NCBI GenBank assembly: GCA_001600175.1
Contig: BCJC01000002.1
Location: 1,647,111 to 1,711,110, forward strand
From: Erythrobasidium yunnanense
Taxonomy: Eukaryota; Basidiomycota; Cystobasidiomycetes; Erythrobasidiales; Erythrobasidiaceae
DNA: 64,000 bases
Direction: 5' to 3'
Shown: positions 45,599 to 55,657 of the stretch, in pieces
Numbering within the stretch: position 1 is the first letter of the stretch
How the letters are laid out: each line of letters begins with the position of its first letter
Position numbers and translations under genes: made by a program
The notes under the pieces: generated by a model
Databases searched by the model: none
Told to the model about the DNA's origin: nothing
What the model saw: only the letters and a program-made list of their open reading frames with translations

Positions 45599-46100
45599 CT
45601 TTGAAATTTGGCTGTTTAGTGGACAGGTGCGAGGTATTGAACGTGCTACTGCGGCCTGGTTGCGCTCTTTTGAGTGTTCTTCGCCTCCTGTCGTTAAGAG
45701 TGCTGTCTTGCTTGAGCGAAAGAAAGCCAACAGGGGCGTAGGTGCTCAGGCTTTATCCCCCTGGGATACGGGAGTTTAGACAATGGCAAGAAAGCCTTTA
45801 GGGCCACTTGTATGGAGATTGACACCCCTTGTGGGTGTTCGTCAAGCTGCCGTAGACCGCTGGGGCACATGATATTCATGCCAGTCCGCTCCCAAAGCGA
45901 AACATGGACAGCAATGTGAAATTAGAGTGACTGGCGAGATCAATGCGCCAAGTGAGAGGATTTGTCGCTGCTTGACGGGCTACGATGGACCGAAAGCATG
46001 ACAAAGCCAGTCACAACAAACCGTTCTGAGGGGTATCATAGGTACGTGAGAAGGTGTTAGCGAGCTTGTCGACATATATCGAGAGCAAAAGCTCATTGGG
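45599..46100. other. Upstream region of paralog 1 and 3' flank of paralog 2
   Basis: 502 bp without coding signal. It contains the partly duplicated upstream block (45748-45803) listed separately. Confidence 0.5.
45748..45803. repeat. Upstream block shared by paralogs 1 and 2 (copy 1)
   Basis: About 55 bp resembles 47327-47381, with shared words ctttat/cttatacc, ccctgg, GACAATGGCA and CCTTT(A/G)GGG. Both lie about 150-230 bp upstream of the respective start codons, so the duplication that made the paralogs included promoter DNA. Confidence 0.6.
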
Positions 46101-47150
46101 TCATATCATTGGTGTATAGCTGCTGAGAGTTTCGGCGAGAATGTATGGAAGCTTGCGAAGGCCTTCGGAGAGCAGCAGGTTTACAGATTGAGATGGCGCC
46201 GTGTTGTTGATAGCTTGAGGTTGCATCGAGGGTAGAGCTGCCACCCAGAACTCCTTAGTCCCGATGTCTTGCCAGACATCAGCGCCCACCGTCATCAAAG
46301 CATAGGAGCCATCCCTGACTTTGCGCGTGCCATTGGCACGGCGGGTTTCTGAACCGCCCATATGGTAGGTCTTCTCTATGGGGCAACCGGTCATGGGTTT
46401 CCCCAGCTTGAAATTCGGGTCGCCAAGCTTGCCATTGGCAGGGTTGCGCTTGTACGCTGACACAAGAACGAGCTCCTTGTAGACGCCAAAATCTTGTTGA
46501 GAGATGCAGCGACCTTTGTAGCGGAAGTTGGGAAACGCAGCACTTTCAGTGTAGACTTTGCCATCTGTTCGATTCCTGAATAGAAGTTCGCCTCGCCTGA
46601 CAGTGTCTGGGACGATGCCCGAATTTAGATCGTCTTTCTTGACGAGACTGTGGGTATTCTTGTCATCCCGTACGTTCCAGCCGGACAATGATCGGTGCCC
46701 ATCATCCCAGCCGTCCCACTCAGAATCATAATTCACGCCAAGGTAGATCCAATCGCCGAATGGACCCTCATTAGCCCTGTCGCAATAGAAAGAAATAACG
46801 TTAGGCCGTGGTTGACAAACTCATCGAATAGATAAATTCGCTGACATAGAGCCTCTACGAGAGCCAGATGGAAGCGGGCCTGCCGAAAGTCGTCGTTCAG
46901 GCGTGGGCTGAGTATTTGGAATTTGGCTGATGCTGCCCGATCTGCAGTGTCCTCGAGTCAGCTATCATATGGAGCCACAGATAAGCAGGAGACTGACCGC
47001 GAATGCTTGCGAGATGCGGGCTATAACACCGGAAAGTAGCGATTAGAGTTTAGGAGCTCTGGAGATAAAGGGCAATCTCACAGCCGGTTGTTTACCAGGC
47101 ATATTGGCTTGGGTCTGGGGTGTCTGGGATCTCTGGCGATTGGCAGCCAT
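46101..47150 (-). CDS. Tandem paralog 2 of the unrecognised family
   Basis: Start MAANRQRSQTPQTQANMPGK at 47150, clearly matching paralog 1. Small exons PASRKHSR and RSGSISQIPNTQPTPERRLS / AGPLPSGSRRGS follow, again with the same splice positions. The C-terminal domain is GDWIYLG, DTVRRGELLFRNRTDGKVYT, ESAAFPNFRYKGRC, KVRDGSYALMTVGADVWQDI and FWVAALPSM. It has an extra ~45 residues between the two conserved halves (...CPIEKTYHMGGSETRRANG) and a C-terminal extension ending SSYTPMI. About 35-45 percent identity to paralog 1 in the domain by eye. Function unknown. Divergence despite conserved splice sites suggests an old, selected duplication. Confidence 0.75.
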
Positions 47151-47673
47151 CTTTGGACGTTGGCTTCTTGCGTTATCTTTCCACTTGTTATGCGTGCTTG
47201 TACAGCTGGCTTGCTTGGCTTGGGGACTTGCTTGATCGCTTGCTAGCTTGATTACTTTCAACCGCTCCTGGCGTTAACAGTGATATTTTGCTGGTCAAAG
47301 CAGAGCCAAGAGAGCGTGGGTACCCTGGGCTTATACCCTGGCGTACAGGAGATACGACAATGGCATGCGAACCTTTGGGGTAGCTTCAAAGGGTAGAATG
47401 GCTGCCCTCCGGCTGTCGACCGTCATACTGCCGCGATCGGCAGGCATACGCAGCTTGGAACGGGCGGACACCAGGCGCCCGGAACTTGCGCGCTAGTAGT
47501 CTACTCCTCGACTGTGCCTCACTGTCGAGACATCGTTAGCCTATCAAAGTGTAGTAAATCGACTTGACGTAATGGGCATCATCCTTCACGCAGTTCATTC
47601 TCTATAGAATAGGTATCAATCGAGCGCAGAGCAGAGCAGTGGATGCGCCCAGTATGTCTGAAAAGTCATATTG
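47151..47673. other. Upstream region of paralog 2 and 3' flank of paralog 3
   Basis: 523 bp, non-coding as far as I can see. It contains the second copy of the shared upstream block (47327-47381). Confidence 0.5.
47327..47381. repeat. Upstream block shared by paralogs 1 and 2 (copy 2)
   Basis: Matches 45748-45803 (see that entry); the common words include GACAATGGCA and CCTTTGGGG. Confidence 0.6.
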
Positions 47674-48548
47674 TCATTCACTCGGTAGTGCTGCTACGAA
47701 GTATTCGCCGGTGGCCCAATCTCCCCAGACATCGCTGCCAGGAGTAAGTTTTGCCAAGTGTCCTTCCTTGAACCTGGAGGCAGGCTTGCGAGAGACTTGT
47801 ACCCTGCCCACGAGATTTTGTAATCTGGCGGGCACCCAGTGCACAAGGTAGTCGATGCGATGCCGGGTTTTAGGGACAGAAATGCTACTTTCGGCGGTGA
47901 CCGAACCCTTATCCTTTTTCAAGACGTATATCGTGTAGTCTCTTTTATCTGTCGACTTGCCGTAATATCGCCCAACATAGTAGATCGGAAGCGGGAGGCG
48001 GGCCGAAGTCTCAGTGTATATCAACCCGTCTCTACGATTCTGAAACGGCATCGTGCCTGCGCATCTTGCCAAGGGTATGTCATGGGTTTTCAGATCGTCG
48101 AGAGGTATGCTGCGCTTGTTGCCTTCGTCGTCCTTGAGCTTGATCGCAACAAGGCCGTAGTTCTGCCAGATCCAAGCGCATGTTTGACCGAGGTAGGTCC
48201 AATCGGAAAAGACCGTTGTTGTATCGACACTGCAGTTGATCAGCTTGCCTGCCTCTACGCGATAACTCGGCCTTTCCGCTTACACTGACGCTCTACGCGA
48301 TGCAGTCTCGCAAACGACCTTGCTAGAAGATGTTTGAGCAATCGAGTGCGTGTCTTGGGCTGAAGATCTAGAGGTTCAGGGCTTTAGTCTGGGCTGTACA
48401 TGTGTAGGACAGATACGCACATCGAGGCGGTTCGGCAACGTGAGAGAGACGTCTTGGAGGCGGATATCCTGGTGCTCGTACTTACGCTACTTGTGCTCAC
48501 GCTGGGTCGCTTTTTGCTGATACTGGGTCGTCCAGGGCTGTCGGCCAT
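47674..48548 (-). CDS. Tandem paralog 3 of the unrecognised family (divergent)
   Basis: Start MADSPGRPSISKKRPSVSTS at 48548, followed by a donor gtaagt; at least one further intron before the main exon. The domain is recognisable but most diverged: SDWTYLGQTCAWIWQNYGLV, PFQNRRDGLIYTETSAR, IYYVGRYYG, KEGHLAKLTPGSDVWGDWAT and EYFVAALPSE, stop at 47674. In place of the middle of paralogs 1-2 it has IYVLKKDKGSVTAESSISVP, with alternating polar/aliphatic strands. The N-terminus is Ser/Lys-rich like the others, but without clear sequence identity. Same strand and order as paralogs 1 and 2, suggesting stepwise tandem duplication. Function unknown. Confidence 0.65.
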
Positions 48549-48848
48549 GGCTTCTACGTTGTTGATTACGAGCTGTGGTGCGGAGAGGGCTTATTCGGAA
48601 GGTATGGCACCGGTTGATCTGATCCTGCAGAATGAGTCTTGTTGTATCAAGCCAAGACGATAGTGTCAGGGCTGGGAGTTGCCGGCTTTTCTGCTAGTTG
48701 CCTTTGTATAGAGCATCATTGGTCATTGGGCGAGCGCAACGCGGCCGGGTGGACCTTTGACTCAGTAGTAATACCAATGATTAGCTACCCACAACGAGCA
48801 TTGAGTGCGCTTGGGCGCCAGGGCGTGTGACAGCAATGTTGTTATCCA

Positions 48849-48903
48849 GAGAAAGTTGATCTTGATTGCGATATCCCGAGAAAGTTAATCTTGATCGCGA
48901 TGC
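48849..48903. repeat. Two-copy tandem repeat, 29-bp period
   Basis: GAGAAAGTTGATCTTGATTG then CGATAT at 48849-48874 is followed by GAGAAAGTTAATCTTGATCG then CGATGC at 48878-48903. The copies differ at only a few bases, so the duplication is recent. Confidence 0.85.
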
Positions 48904-49256
48904 TCGAGCGGATACTCGTGATAATGACAAATGCTAGCAACGCAGCGTTCGAGCTAGACCCTTCTAGTCGCTCCCTGGCTTGAGCCACGGTTGAACCGAG
49001 GGCGAGATGTAATGACGAGGTCGGCTGTCGTGTTCTTGAGAGCCAATGCTCAGCTGGGGGATAGTAATGACGAGACCGTCCGCCATATAAGAAGCGGATA
49101 TGGTCAGCTCGACGCGTATTCGCTCGCAGCGCCGGAAGAAGCAGCGGCATCTGATCACATGTCGATCCTGCTGGACTGCAACAGCTACGCATACTATTGG
49201 GGAAAGGCTTGTGAGTCCAAACACCGGTACAAAAGCGTTCGAGACGAACTCGACTG

Positions 49257-49570
49257 TCAAGATGATGAATCTGCGCGAGTCATTTCTGGTGCCGAAATGC
49301 TTTCGTTGCTGCTGCCTGCCTTCCACAATGTCACCAGAAAGGGGGTGAGCCGTGGGTCAGATCTGCAATCAAGGAGATGTGTCAGAAGTGAGAGGTGCGC
49401 ATGTACGGTCGCTGCGTGTCTTCGCCTCCGCTGGCGCGTCGGCTCAGATCACTTCGCTCCTGAGATGAATCGAGGGCAGACTCATCTGACTCTAAAGTCG
49501 CTTCTGGTGGCTGGTAGCTGAGAGCTGTTAGTGGATTGAAAGTCTGAAACGCTGTCGGCGTAGATATCAT
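49257..49570 (-). CDS. Candidate short Ser-rich protein
   Basis: Low-confidence two-exon model, complement of 49407-49570 and 49257-49362, giving 89 aa. The first exon reads MISTPTAFQTFNPLTALSYQ / PPEATLESDESALDSSQERS / DLSRRASGGEDTQRP. A 42-nt gtacat...ttgcag intron joins in phase to SDPRLTPFLVTLWKAGSSNE... and a stop. The composition and RRASGG phospho-site-like motif resemble the disordered N-termini of the tandem paralogs next door, but no conserved domain follows. It could be a remnant of a fourth copy or a chance frame. Confidence 0.25.
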
Positions 49571-50619
49571 ATGTCTAGGTCCGCAAGCTCGTTGATGGGA
49601 CGAAGGGTTCGGTCAAGCGTCACTCAAAGCGGATTGTCGGTACCGTGTCCTGCGGTAGCGATGTCCTGCAAGAACGATACGGGAGCGAAGGATGGAGTAG
49701 CTACGGCCAGGACTTGCAGGGGGGTGACGAAGGAGACCTGGAGTTGGCCCGTCAGAGCAGTGGCAGGTCGGCTGTTGAATGAGGATCGTTGAATCGTGCA
49801 GAGATGGGACCCGCCTTGAGCGGACGATACGTCCGACTTGCGATCGTAGCATCCACTGATGGAGCAGAGTCAAGGAGGAGCTGCACAGCCTCTCCAGAGG
49901 GTCAGCAAAGCTTTGCGTTTCGATAGCGGCCGCTTACCGCCAGTCCCTCTTGTTCCTATCTGGTACCCGTCCGACACGTTACAAGTCCGATCTTGAATCC
50001 TTTGAGGTTGGGAGAAGTACAATGGCACATTACGTTGATTTACCTTTGGGTAACAAGGGGCATCATCCAGCTAAAGCTTACGCTCCTTCCGCAAGCTACA
50101 GTCACACGCAATGTCAACTCAATTCATCATATTGTAATCCGTGGCTGATCTTGGTTCTGGGCCGCTGTTGGTCACCGGTGTGTTGGTTGATTCGCTTATT
50201 CAAGCTAGTCAGACACGGTTTCCCCAGCGCCCGTAGGCCATGTTGTCGTGAAGCGACAAAATACTGGCACCGTCATGCTACGCTGACCGCGTCGAGGTCC
50301 AGCGGGAAAAGACAAACTCTCGCCGGACGAGGCCTGCAGGTGTCGCAGAGGAGATCACAGGGAGAGGAGAGAATGATAGGGTGGCTTCGCGAAGAAGCTT
50401 GTGCAGCCAGCAGGTAGTCTTGCTTGAAAAGCAGCCGCGAAAGCGGAGGGCGGGACGATTGGCAGCAACGTCAAAAGCAGGACAACACACAGAAGGTGTC
50501 TTCGCAGAGCTGAGAAGTCTAGGGAAGTCCGAACTGGCGCTTGGCTGCACTTCGTTCAGCTTGAACGGTCCCGCCTGTTTCGCGCAGACCGACCCCAACC
50601 TTTCTAGCTGCCTTCGAAG

Positions 50620-52309
50620 ATGTCGCTTCTTGCACGTTTAGGCGGGAACAGCAACGGCGGCAATGACCAGCAACAGCAGAATCAGCGTCCAAGAGGGCCA
50701 GGCAGGTCGGCGTCGGGTCAGCAGCAGGGAAAGCAGCAGCGAGCAGCAGCGGCAGCGCCATATGCAAGTCGAAAGCGCCTAGAAAACTCGAACAAATCAG
50801 CAGCATAAGCTGACGGTACTATCGTACTACTTGCAGGGCAAGACACCACCAACTTCTGCGGGAAAGAGACCGGCTCCCATATCTACAGCTGGCAATTCAG
50901 GCGACGTCGACGGGAAATGGGAACACGACCTCTTCTCTCCTTTATCTGATCTGTACTCACCTACTCTCAACTCTGCTGCTCTCGGCCAGCGAAGGAACCA
51001 GCCCCAAGGCGTATTCGGCAAAGCATTGGGAGGAATTGCTGCACCTTCGCCCAGCCTGCGGCCATTCGGTACTGCAACACCTCCTCCACTAGTCAGTCCG
51101 CCTCTAGAGGCGTCTACATCGTCTTCAAAAGGCCAGAATGAGCAGTATGCAGCAAACGACCTTTTCGGGCGCTTGGGGATACAAGGCATCAAAGCGGGCT
51201 CAAGCAGCAGTAACAACGGCGACGCACAATCATCAACAAGTGCTGCAGAAGAACGCAGGCAGAGGCAACGACAAGTAGCAGAAATGGAACAAGCTGCTAA
51301 CCGCAAAGAGGCAGAGAAGAAAGCTTCCAGAGCACGCGAGGAGGAAGAGCGCAAGAGATTAGAGATCCTTAGACTAGCAGAAATGGAACAACTGCAGTCG
51401 AGGCGGGAAGAGGAAGAAGCTGCTGCTCGAGCGAAAGCAGCGGCAGAGGCAAAGAGACAGCAACAAGCCCGTCAACCTCGCAGCACATTCGTCGAAGTCA
51501 AGAACCTGGTAGATGGAACGACGCCCGAAGACGTGAAAGCTGCTTTCGCAGACTACGGAACCATTCTAGGCGCGAAAGTCCTGGAGAGCAACGGAGAAAC
51601 TCTTACAATGGAAGTCGAGTTCGAGCAAAGAGCACATGCGGATGCTGCTATTGCTCAACTAAAGTAGGTGCTCCTAGGTAAATCAGCAAAGACGACCAGC
51701 TAATCCGATCTTCGACAGTGGTGCTTTGGCAGACGGTCTGACTCTCGAATTGACTATTGTCGAGCGTCAAGTCAAAGTAGCTGGCATGGGCTTATCAGTC
51801 AAAGGAACAAAGAACAGACAAGTGAATGGGCATCAGAGCAATAACGGTCAAGCACAACAGCAGCCAAGAGGGATGCAAGGTGTCCCGACAGGCCCGAGAT
51901 CTGCTCAATCGCGTGGTGGACAACAGCAACCAGGAGGAAATAGACAGCAGAGACAGCCTGAACCGGAGTCGGTCAGAAGTCCTGATAGTATGGCTATGGA
52001 TATACCTCAAACGTCGAGGTGAGCTTGTCCTGATCTGAGAAGGACATCTATCCCCATTACTGACTATATATATCGTCACACAGCCGCATGCGTTCAGAAG
52101 CGATTGCTCAATTCGATCCTCGAGCTACCATCCTCACGAATCCCGAGAGGCAGCCTCGTACAGTCAGGAATGATCGACCAGCAGCGTCAAGAGGCAATCA
52201 TCACAGTAATAACAATAATCGAGGCGCTGCAAACAGTAATGGCGGCAGTCTTCTGAGTAGATTAGGACAGAACCGAAATGGAGGAAGCGACGATATGGCA
52301 ATAGACTAG
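50620..52309 (+). CDS. RRM RNA-binding protein with paired SLLxRLG motifs at both ends
   Basis: Four exons (50620-50763, 50837-51663, 51719-52018, 52084-52309) give 498 aa. One RRM at about residues 265-340: STFVEVKNLVDGTTPEDVKA, AFADYGTILGAKVL, MEVEFEQRAHADAAIAQLNG, DGLTLELTIVE. It is preceded by a charged coiled coil (AREEEERKRLEILRLAEMEQ) and flanked by Gln/Asn/Gly-rich disordered sequence. The N-terminus MSLLARLGGNSNGGND and C-terminus SLLSRLGQNRNGGSDD are near copies of each other. The intron at 50764-50836 begins with GC (gcaagt); only that donor keeps the frame. Resembles mRNA-export or mRNP adaptors in layout; precise family not recognised. Confidence 0.82.
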
Positions 52310-52546
52310 TCCAACATCTGCAAGCGCAGATAGCTAAGAGGAAGTGATGTAGAATTTGATGCTGTTCATTTGGAGATGTAAGGTATCCGATGTATCGTAA
52401 TCGTAATTAACAAAACCAAAGCATAAGGAATTTGACCTGCAGCTATGCAGGAGATCTAAATGATGTGCAAACGAAGCAGAAGCCACGGTGCTTACCTTTC
52501 CGAGATTTGATGCTTGACTACCTTGCCCTTACGCCCTTTCGACATT

Positions 52547-53726
52547 ATGCCCGACAGCCGCAAAGCTATGCCTTCAACTTCTTCTGCTACTTCAAGACGC
52601 TGTTCCTGCCAGAAAACAGCGAAATCGCAGCTCAAGACGCTCGCCCTGGTCCTTGCAGCTGCTGCATTGCTGCCGCTCGTCACCGCTGCCGACTTCAACT
52701 GCCAATTTAGCGTCGAGAACGGCAAGAGCTTTGATTTGACTCCTGTAAATGCAAGATCGCAGAGGAATGGACTCTTGAAACTGACTTTCCTGAGGAAGCT
52801 ACGAAACCCGGTCTATCATTCTACATCGACAGAAACGCCGCCTTCAACGTCAAAGGCTAGCTTGGACCCATTCAGAATCATACTGTTGTTGCTTATATCT
52901 ATGATACGCAGTCCACCTGGGGTCTCTCGCTCTGCGACGCTCTACCTCGAGATGCCAATATTCCAGAGCGTGACCAATGCCCACCGAATACGAGAGCTTG
53001 CTTGACTATGGTCAACTCCAAGTCTGGAGAGCCGGATAGAGTCACTTTCGTAGTCCCGATAGCGGGAGGAGTTTCAGACATCAACCCATCAACCTCATTT
53101 ACGCCAGGCGCGAAAGGCCAGCAAGGTATGTCAGCACATAAAATCTGGCTGAATATACCTCAGTTCTCTTCCAGATCGACTCGAAGTGATATTGCGGGGA
53201 GGCCAAGCGTCCGACAGGCCACGCTGGGTCAACGCATCTCTCTACTGCGATCCAGCATTGGAAGGCTTAGAACCGACATTATGGAATTACAAGCGTACAG
53301 AAACAGAAGGTGTACTAAGTGTGGAGTACCGCACGAAGTATGCATGCGCGACTGGAAGCAATACTCCCAGCAACCCGGATGGCAGTGGGACACCGAGACA
53401 AGGCAGCAGTATACTCGGCTTTATAGGCAAAATGTTCCTTTTGTGAGTGCAGCTACACTTTCCACTCAAGCACATATACTAATGGTCATGTTGGTCAGCT
53501 TCCTTATACTTCTAGCGGGCTACTTTGCGCTGGGTGCATGGTACCACTGGACGCAGTACGGCAGCCGAGGCTGGGATCTCGTCCCGCATAGAGCGTTCTG
53601 GGTGAGTCTTGCTATTCCTGTACTCGAAGCAAGTTGCTTACTTTCGCTTAGGCCGACTTGCCGTACGTGTTAAGGGACATTTTCAGAGGTGCAGGAAGGA
53701 ACTCGGCTGGCTATTCCTCGATATGA
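52547..53726 (+). CDS. ATG27: Autophagy-related protein 27-like type I membrane protein
   Basis: Five exons (52547-52744, 52861-53125, 53175-53442, 53499-53601, 53652-53726) give 302 aa. The N-terminal hydrophobic signal (TLALVLAAAALLPLVTAADF) is followed by the lumenal mannose-6-phosphate-receptor-like domain with paired Cys (FNCQFSVENGKSFDLTPLGP, WGLSLCDALPRD, RDQCPPNTRACLTM, LEVILRGGQASDRPRWVNAS, LYCD, TKYAC). One membrane helix (LFFLILLAGYFALGAWYHW) and a short cytosolic tail ending GYSSI follow; a Tyr-based sorting signal at that position is typical of Atg27. It cycles Atg9 vesicles between Golgi, endosome and vacuole (family knowledge). The 116-nt first intron is needed to join FDLTP to LGPIQN; it is partly open in other frames. 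Confidence 0.83.
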
Positions 53727-53844
53727 TAGCCATGTTTCGTAACAGATGTACAAAGTCGGCAGGGAATACACAGTCATAAAACATGCAGACCGCTTGACTC
53801 AACTCCGATTGCTTTCTGGCCTCTTAGGCCAAGTTTTGCCTGCG

Positions 53845-55439
53845 ATGGCACAGTCTGCTATGGCGCATCGCATGACTGTGCCTCCGCGCCGTGAAGGTAC
53901 ATCCAAGGCTGCTCCGACCAGCATCCGGTCAAGCCGGCTTCCAAGACAGACTGCTGAGCTATGCTTCTCTTGCGCGCCTAGGCATGCAAGATGAATATCA
54001 AGAAGCAGCAGATCTGGCTCGTATGGCTCTCGACGCGTTCAAACAGCTTGACGGGGCCGGCGACAAAGCAAAGGCAGCCCGTGACTTTAAAGGAGCTGTT
54101 CGATACTGGCAAGAAGCAGAGCATGCCCTTACAGACTCATTGAGGCAACGACAACAGTACATCCCGAATGCTTCCCGGCGAACAGACGTTACTTACTGAT
54201 GCGAGCCTTCTAGCGAGTTGCGGTTCCGGAAGGACGAGTTTGAACTGTATAATCACCTCGATGACGATTACAATTCCAAGGACAATCACAACGGCATCAA
54301 ATATTGCGAACGCCGGCTGAAGAAGCTCAAATTCGATTCGCGAGCGGTCCATATCAAATCGTGTCTGGCTCATCTAGAGTCCGTAACCATGTCACAGTCT
54401 CCTACGTGAGCCTATGCTAAACCTTAATGTTGTTGCAGGGACAAGACGATACAACTAACGGAGCAAATCAAGGCAAACGAGAGGATAATCATTAATGAAG
54501 ATCTCCGCTCAAAGGCCAAAGGCTTCAAGCACAACAATGACCACTCCAACTTCGGAAGTAGTTGGCAGCAGAATGATTCAGGCTGGCGGAGTAAGCCTTT
54601 TTGTGGCTTTTGCGATTGGCTTATAAGCTCATTGACATCCGCCAGACAATCACCGTCCGCATGCACGCAACGATGGACAGCATCACGCACGTCGTCTTGC
54701 GTATCTCGAGAAGGGAATTGAAAATTTCAGCGGGATGGTGAACACTATGGTCGACGAATCTAAGCGATGGGAAGACGATTGGCAAGAACTCGTCACCGAG
54801 AGGAGGACATTCGAGAAAGAGTGCGAAAGATTAGACGATGCAGCGCGGCGACATCATGCACGCTTACCGCCAAGGGACTATGCAGCTGAAGATCAAGCTA
54901 CGGCTGCAAGACTAGAGGAGATGGCTACAGCCCGCAAGCAACGAGAGCTTGACAGACAGAAGAATCTGGAAGCTGAGATCAAGATCAAGACCGAGGAGAT
55001 CGAAGAGCAACAGATGCAAAATATTGAAGAGGAGAACAAGTGGGAAGCTGAATATGGTGAAGCCTTGGAAGAAGACCCTGCTTTCATACAGCCCCTACTG
55101 CCACAAAGAATCCTATCTCAGAGCAGTACAGATACAGCTATACCCAGCTGTAACCCAGAAGCGGGTCTGCAAGAGGAGCAAGCCGCTCAGCAAACGTTAC
55201 CACCACCGGAGAAGAGTCATGATCCTGCAGTGGAGAAGAACGGAGACGATAAGGCAATCACCTCAGGTTGGGAGGCAGATCCGAGCGACCGCAATACTGG
55301 CTGGGGCTGGAACCCTGACCCAAGTCTTCCGGAACAACACGAGCCTAGCAACTGGGAGCTGGACTACAAGGCTGCTAACAGCATAGCTCCATCGGTAGAT
55401 GAGCTTGACCTTGATGAAGATGCTATACAGCTAGACTAA
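53845..55439 (+). CDS. Coiled-coil protein A of a tandem pair, unknown function
   Basis: Start MAQSAMAHRMTVPPRREG at 53845, short introns, stop at 55439. Order: helical repeat-like region (FQDRLLSYASLARLGMQDEY; AKAARDFKGAVRYWQEAEHA), then HLDDDYNSKDNHNGIKYCER / RLKKLKFDSRAVHIKSCLAH (roughly residues 90-150). A second helical block follows, then a long charged coiled coil (RRTFEKECERLDDAARRHHA; LEAEIKIKTEEIEEQQMQNI), then an acidic Trp-containing tail ending DELDLDEDAIQLD. Protein B just downstream shares PPRREG, the LDDD...YC.RR...HI..C.AH.E block and ARRHHA(R/G)LPP. No known domain; the first region could be a small TPR/MIT-like helical bundle, which is speculation. Confidence 0.7.
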
Positions 55440-55657
55440 AACTACTATATCCACATCTCTTGAACCGCTGGAACTGGCTCTTGGGAATAGCTTTTTTCGC
55501 TTATCATCTATTGTTGATGTTACTATAGTCCTCTCAACTTGCAAAGAATCTAGTCACTGTGCATTTGAATGCAAACCGGTTGTTGCCAGCCGTCCAATCG
55601 GGCGTGTAAGACAAGCAGGTCAAGCCTGTCAGACGCTACTTAGTGCTCGACATAGAC

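Larger units (their letters stand above)
48549..50619. other. 2-kb region with little convincing coding sequence
   Basis: Contains a short tandem repeat (48849-48903), a weak minus-strand gene candidate (49257-49570) and overlapping plus-strand frames up to 176 codons (48991-49521, 49950-50417). The plus frames show no domain, conserved motif or splice structure. The stretch may hold a lineage-specific gene or decayed sequence. No transposon ends or virus-like parts seen. Confidence 0.4.

Noticed and set aside
48991-49521. 176-codon plus-strand frame
   Set aside because: Opens without a good ATG, has no domain and overlaps a minus-strand candidate; long chance frames are common in this GC-balanced DNA. 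Left unannotated rather than asserted.
49950-50417. 155-codon plus-strand frame before the RRM gene
   Set aside because: Random-looking composition rich in Cys/Trp/Arg, no motif or splice context.
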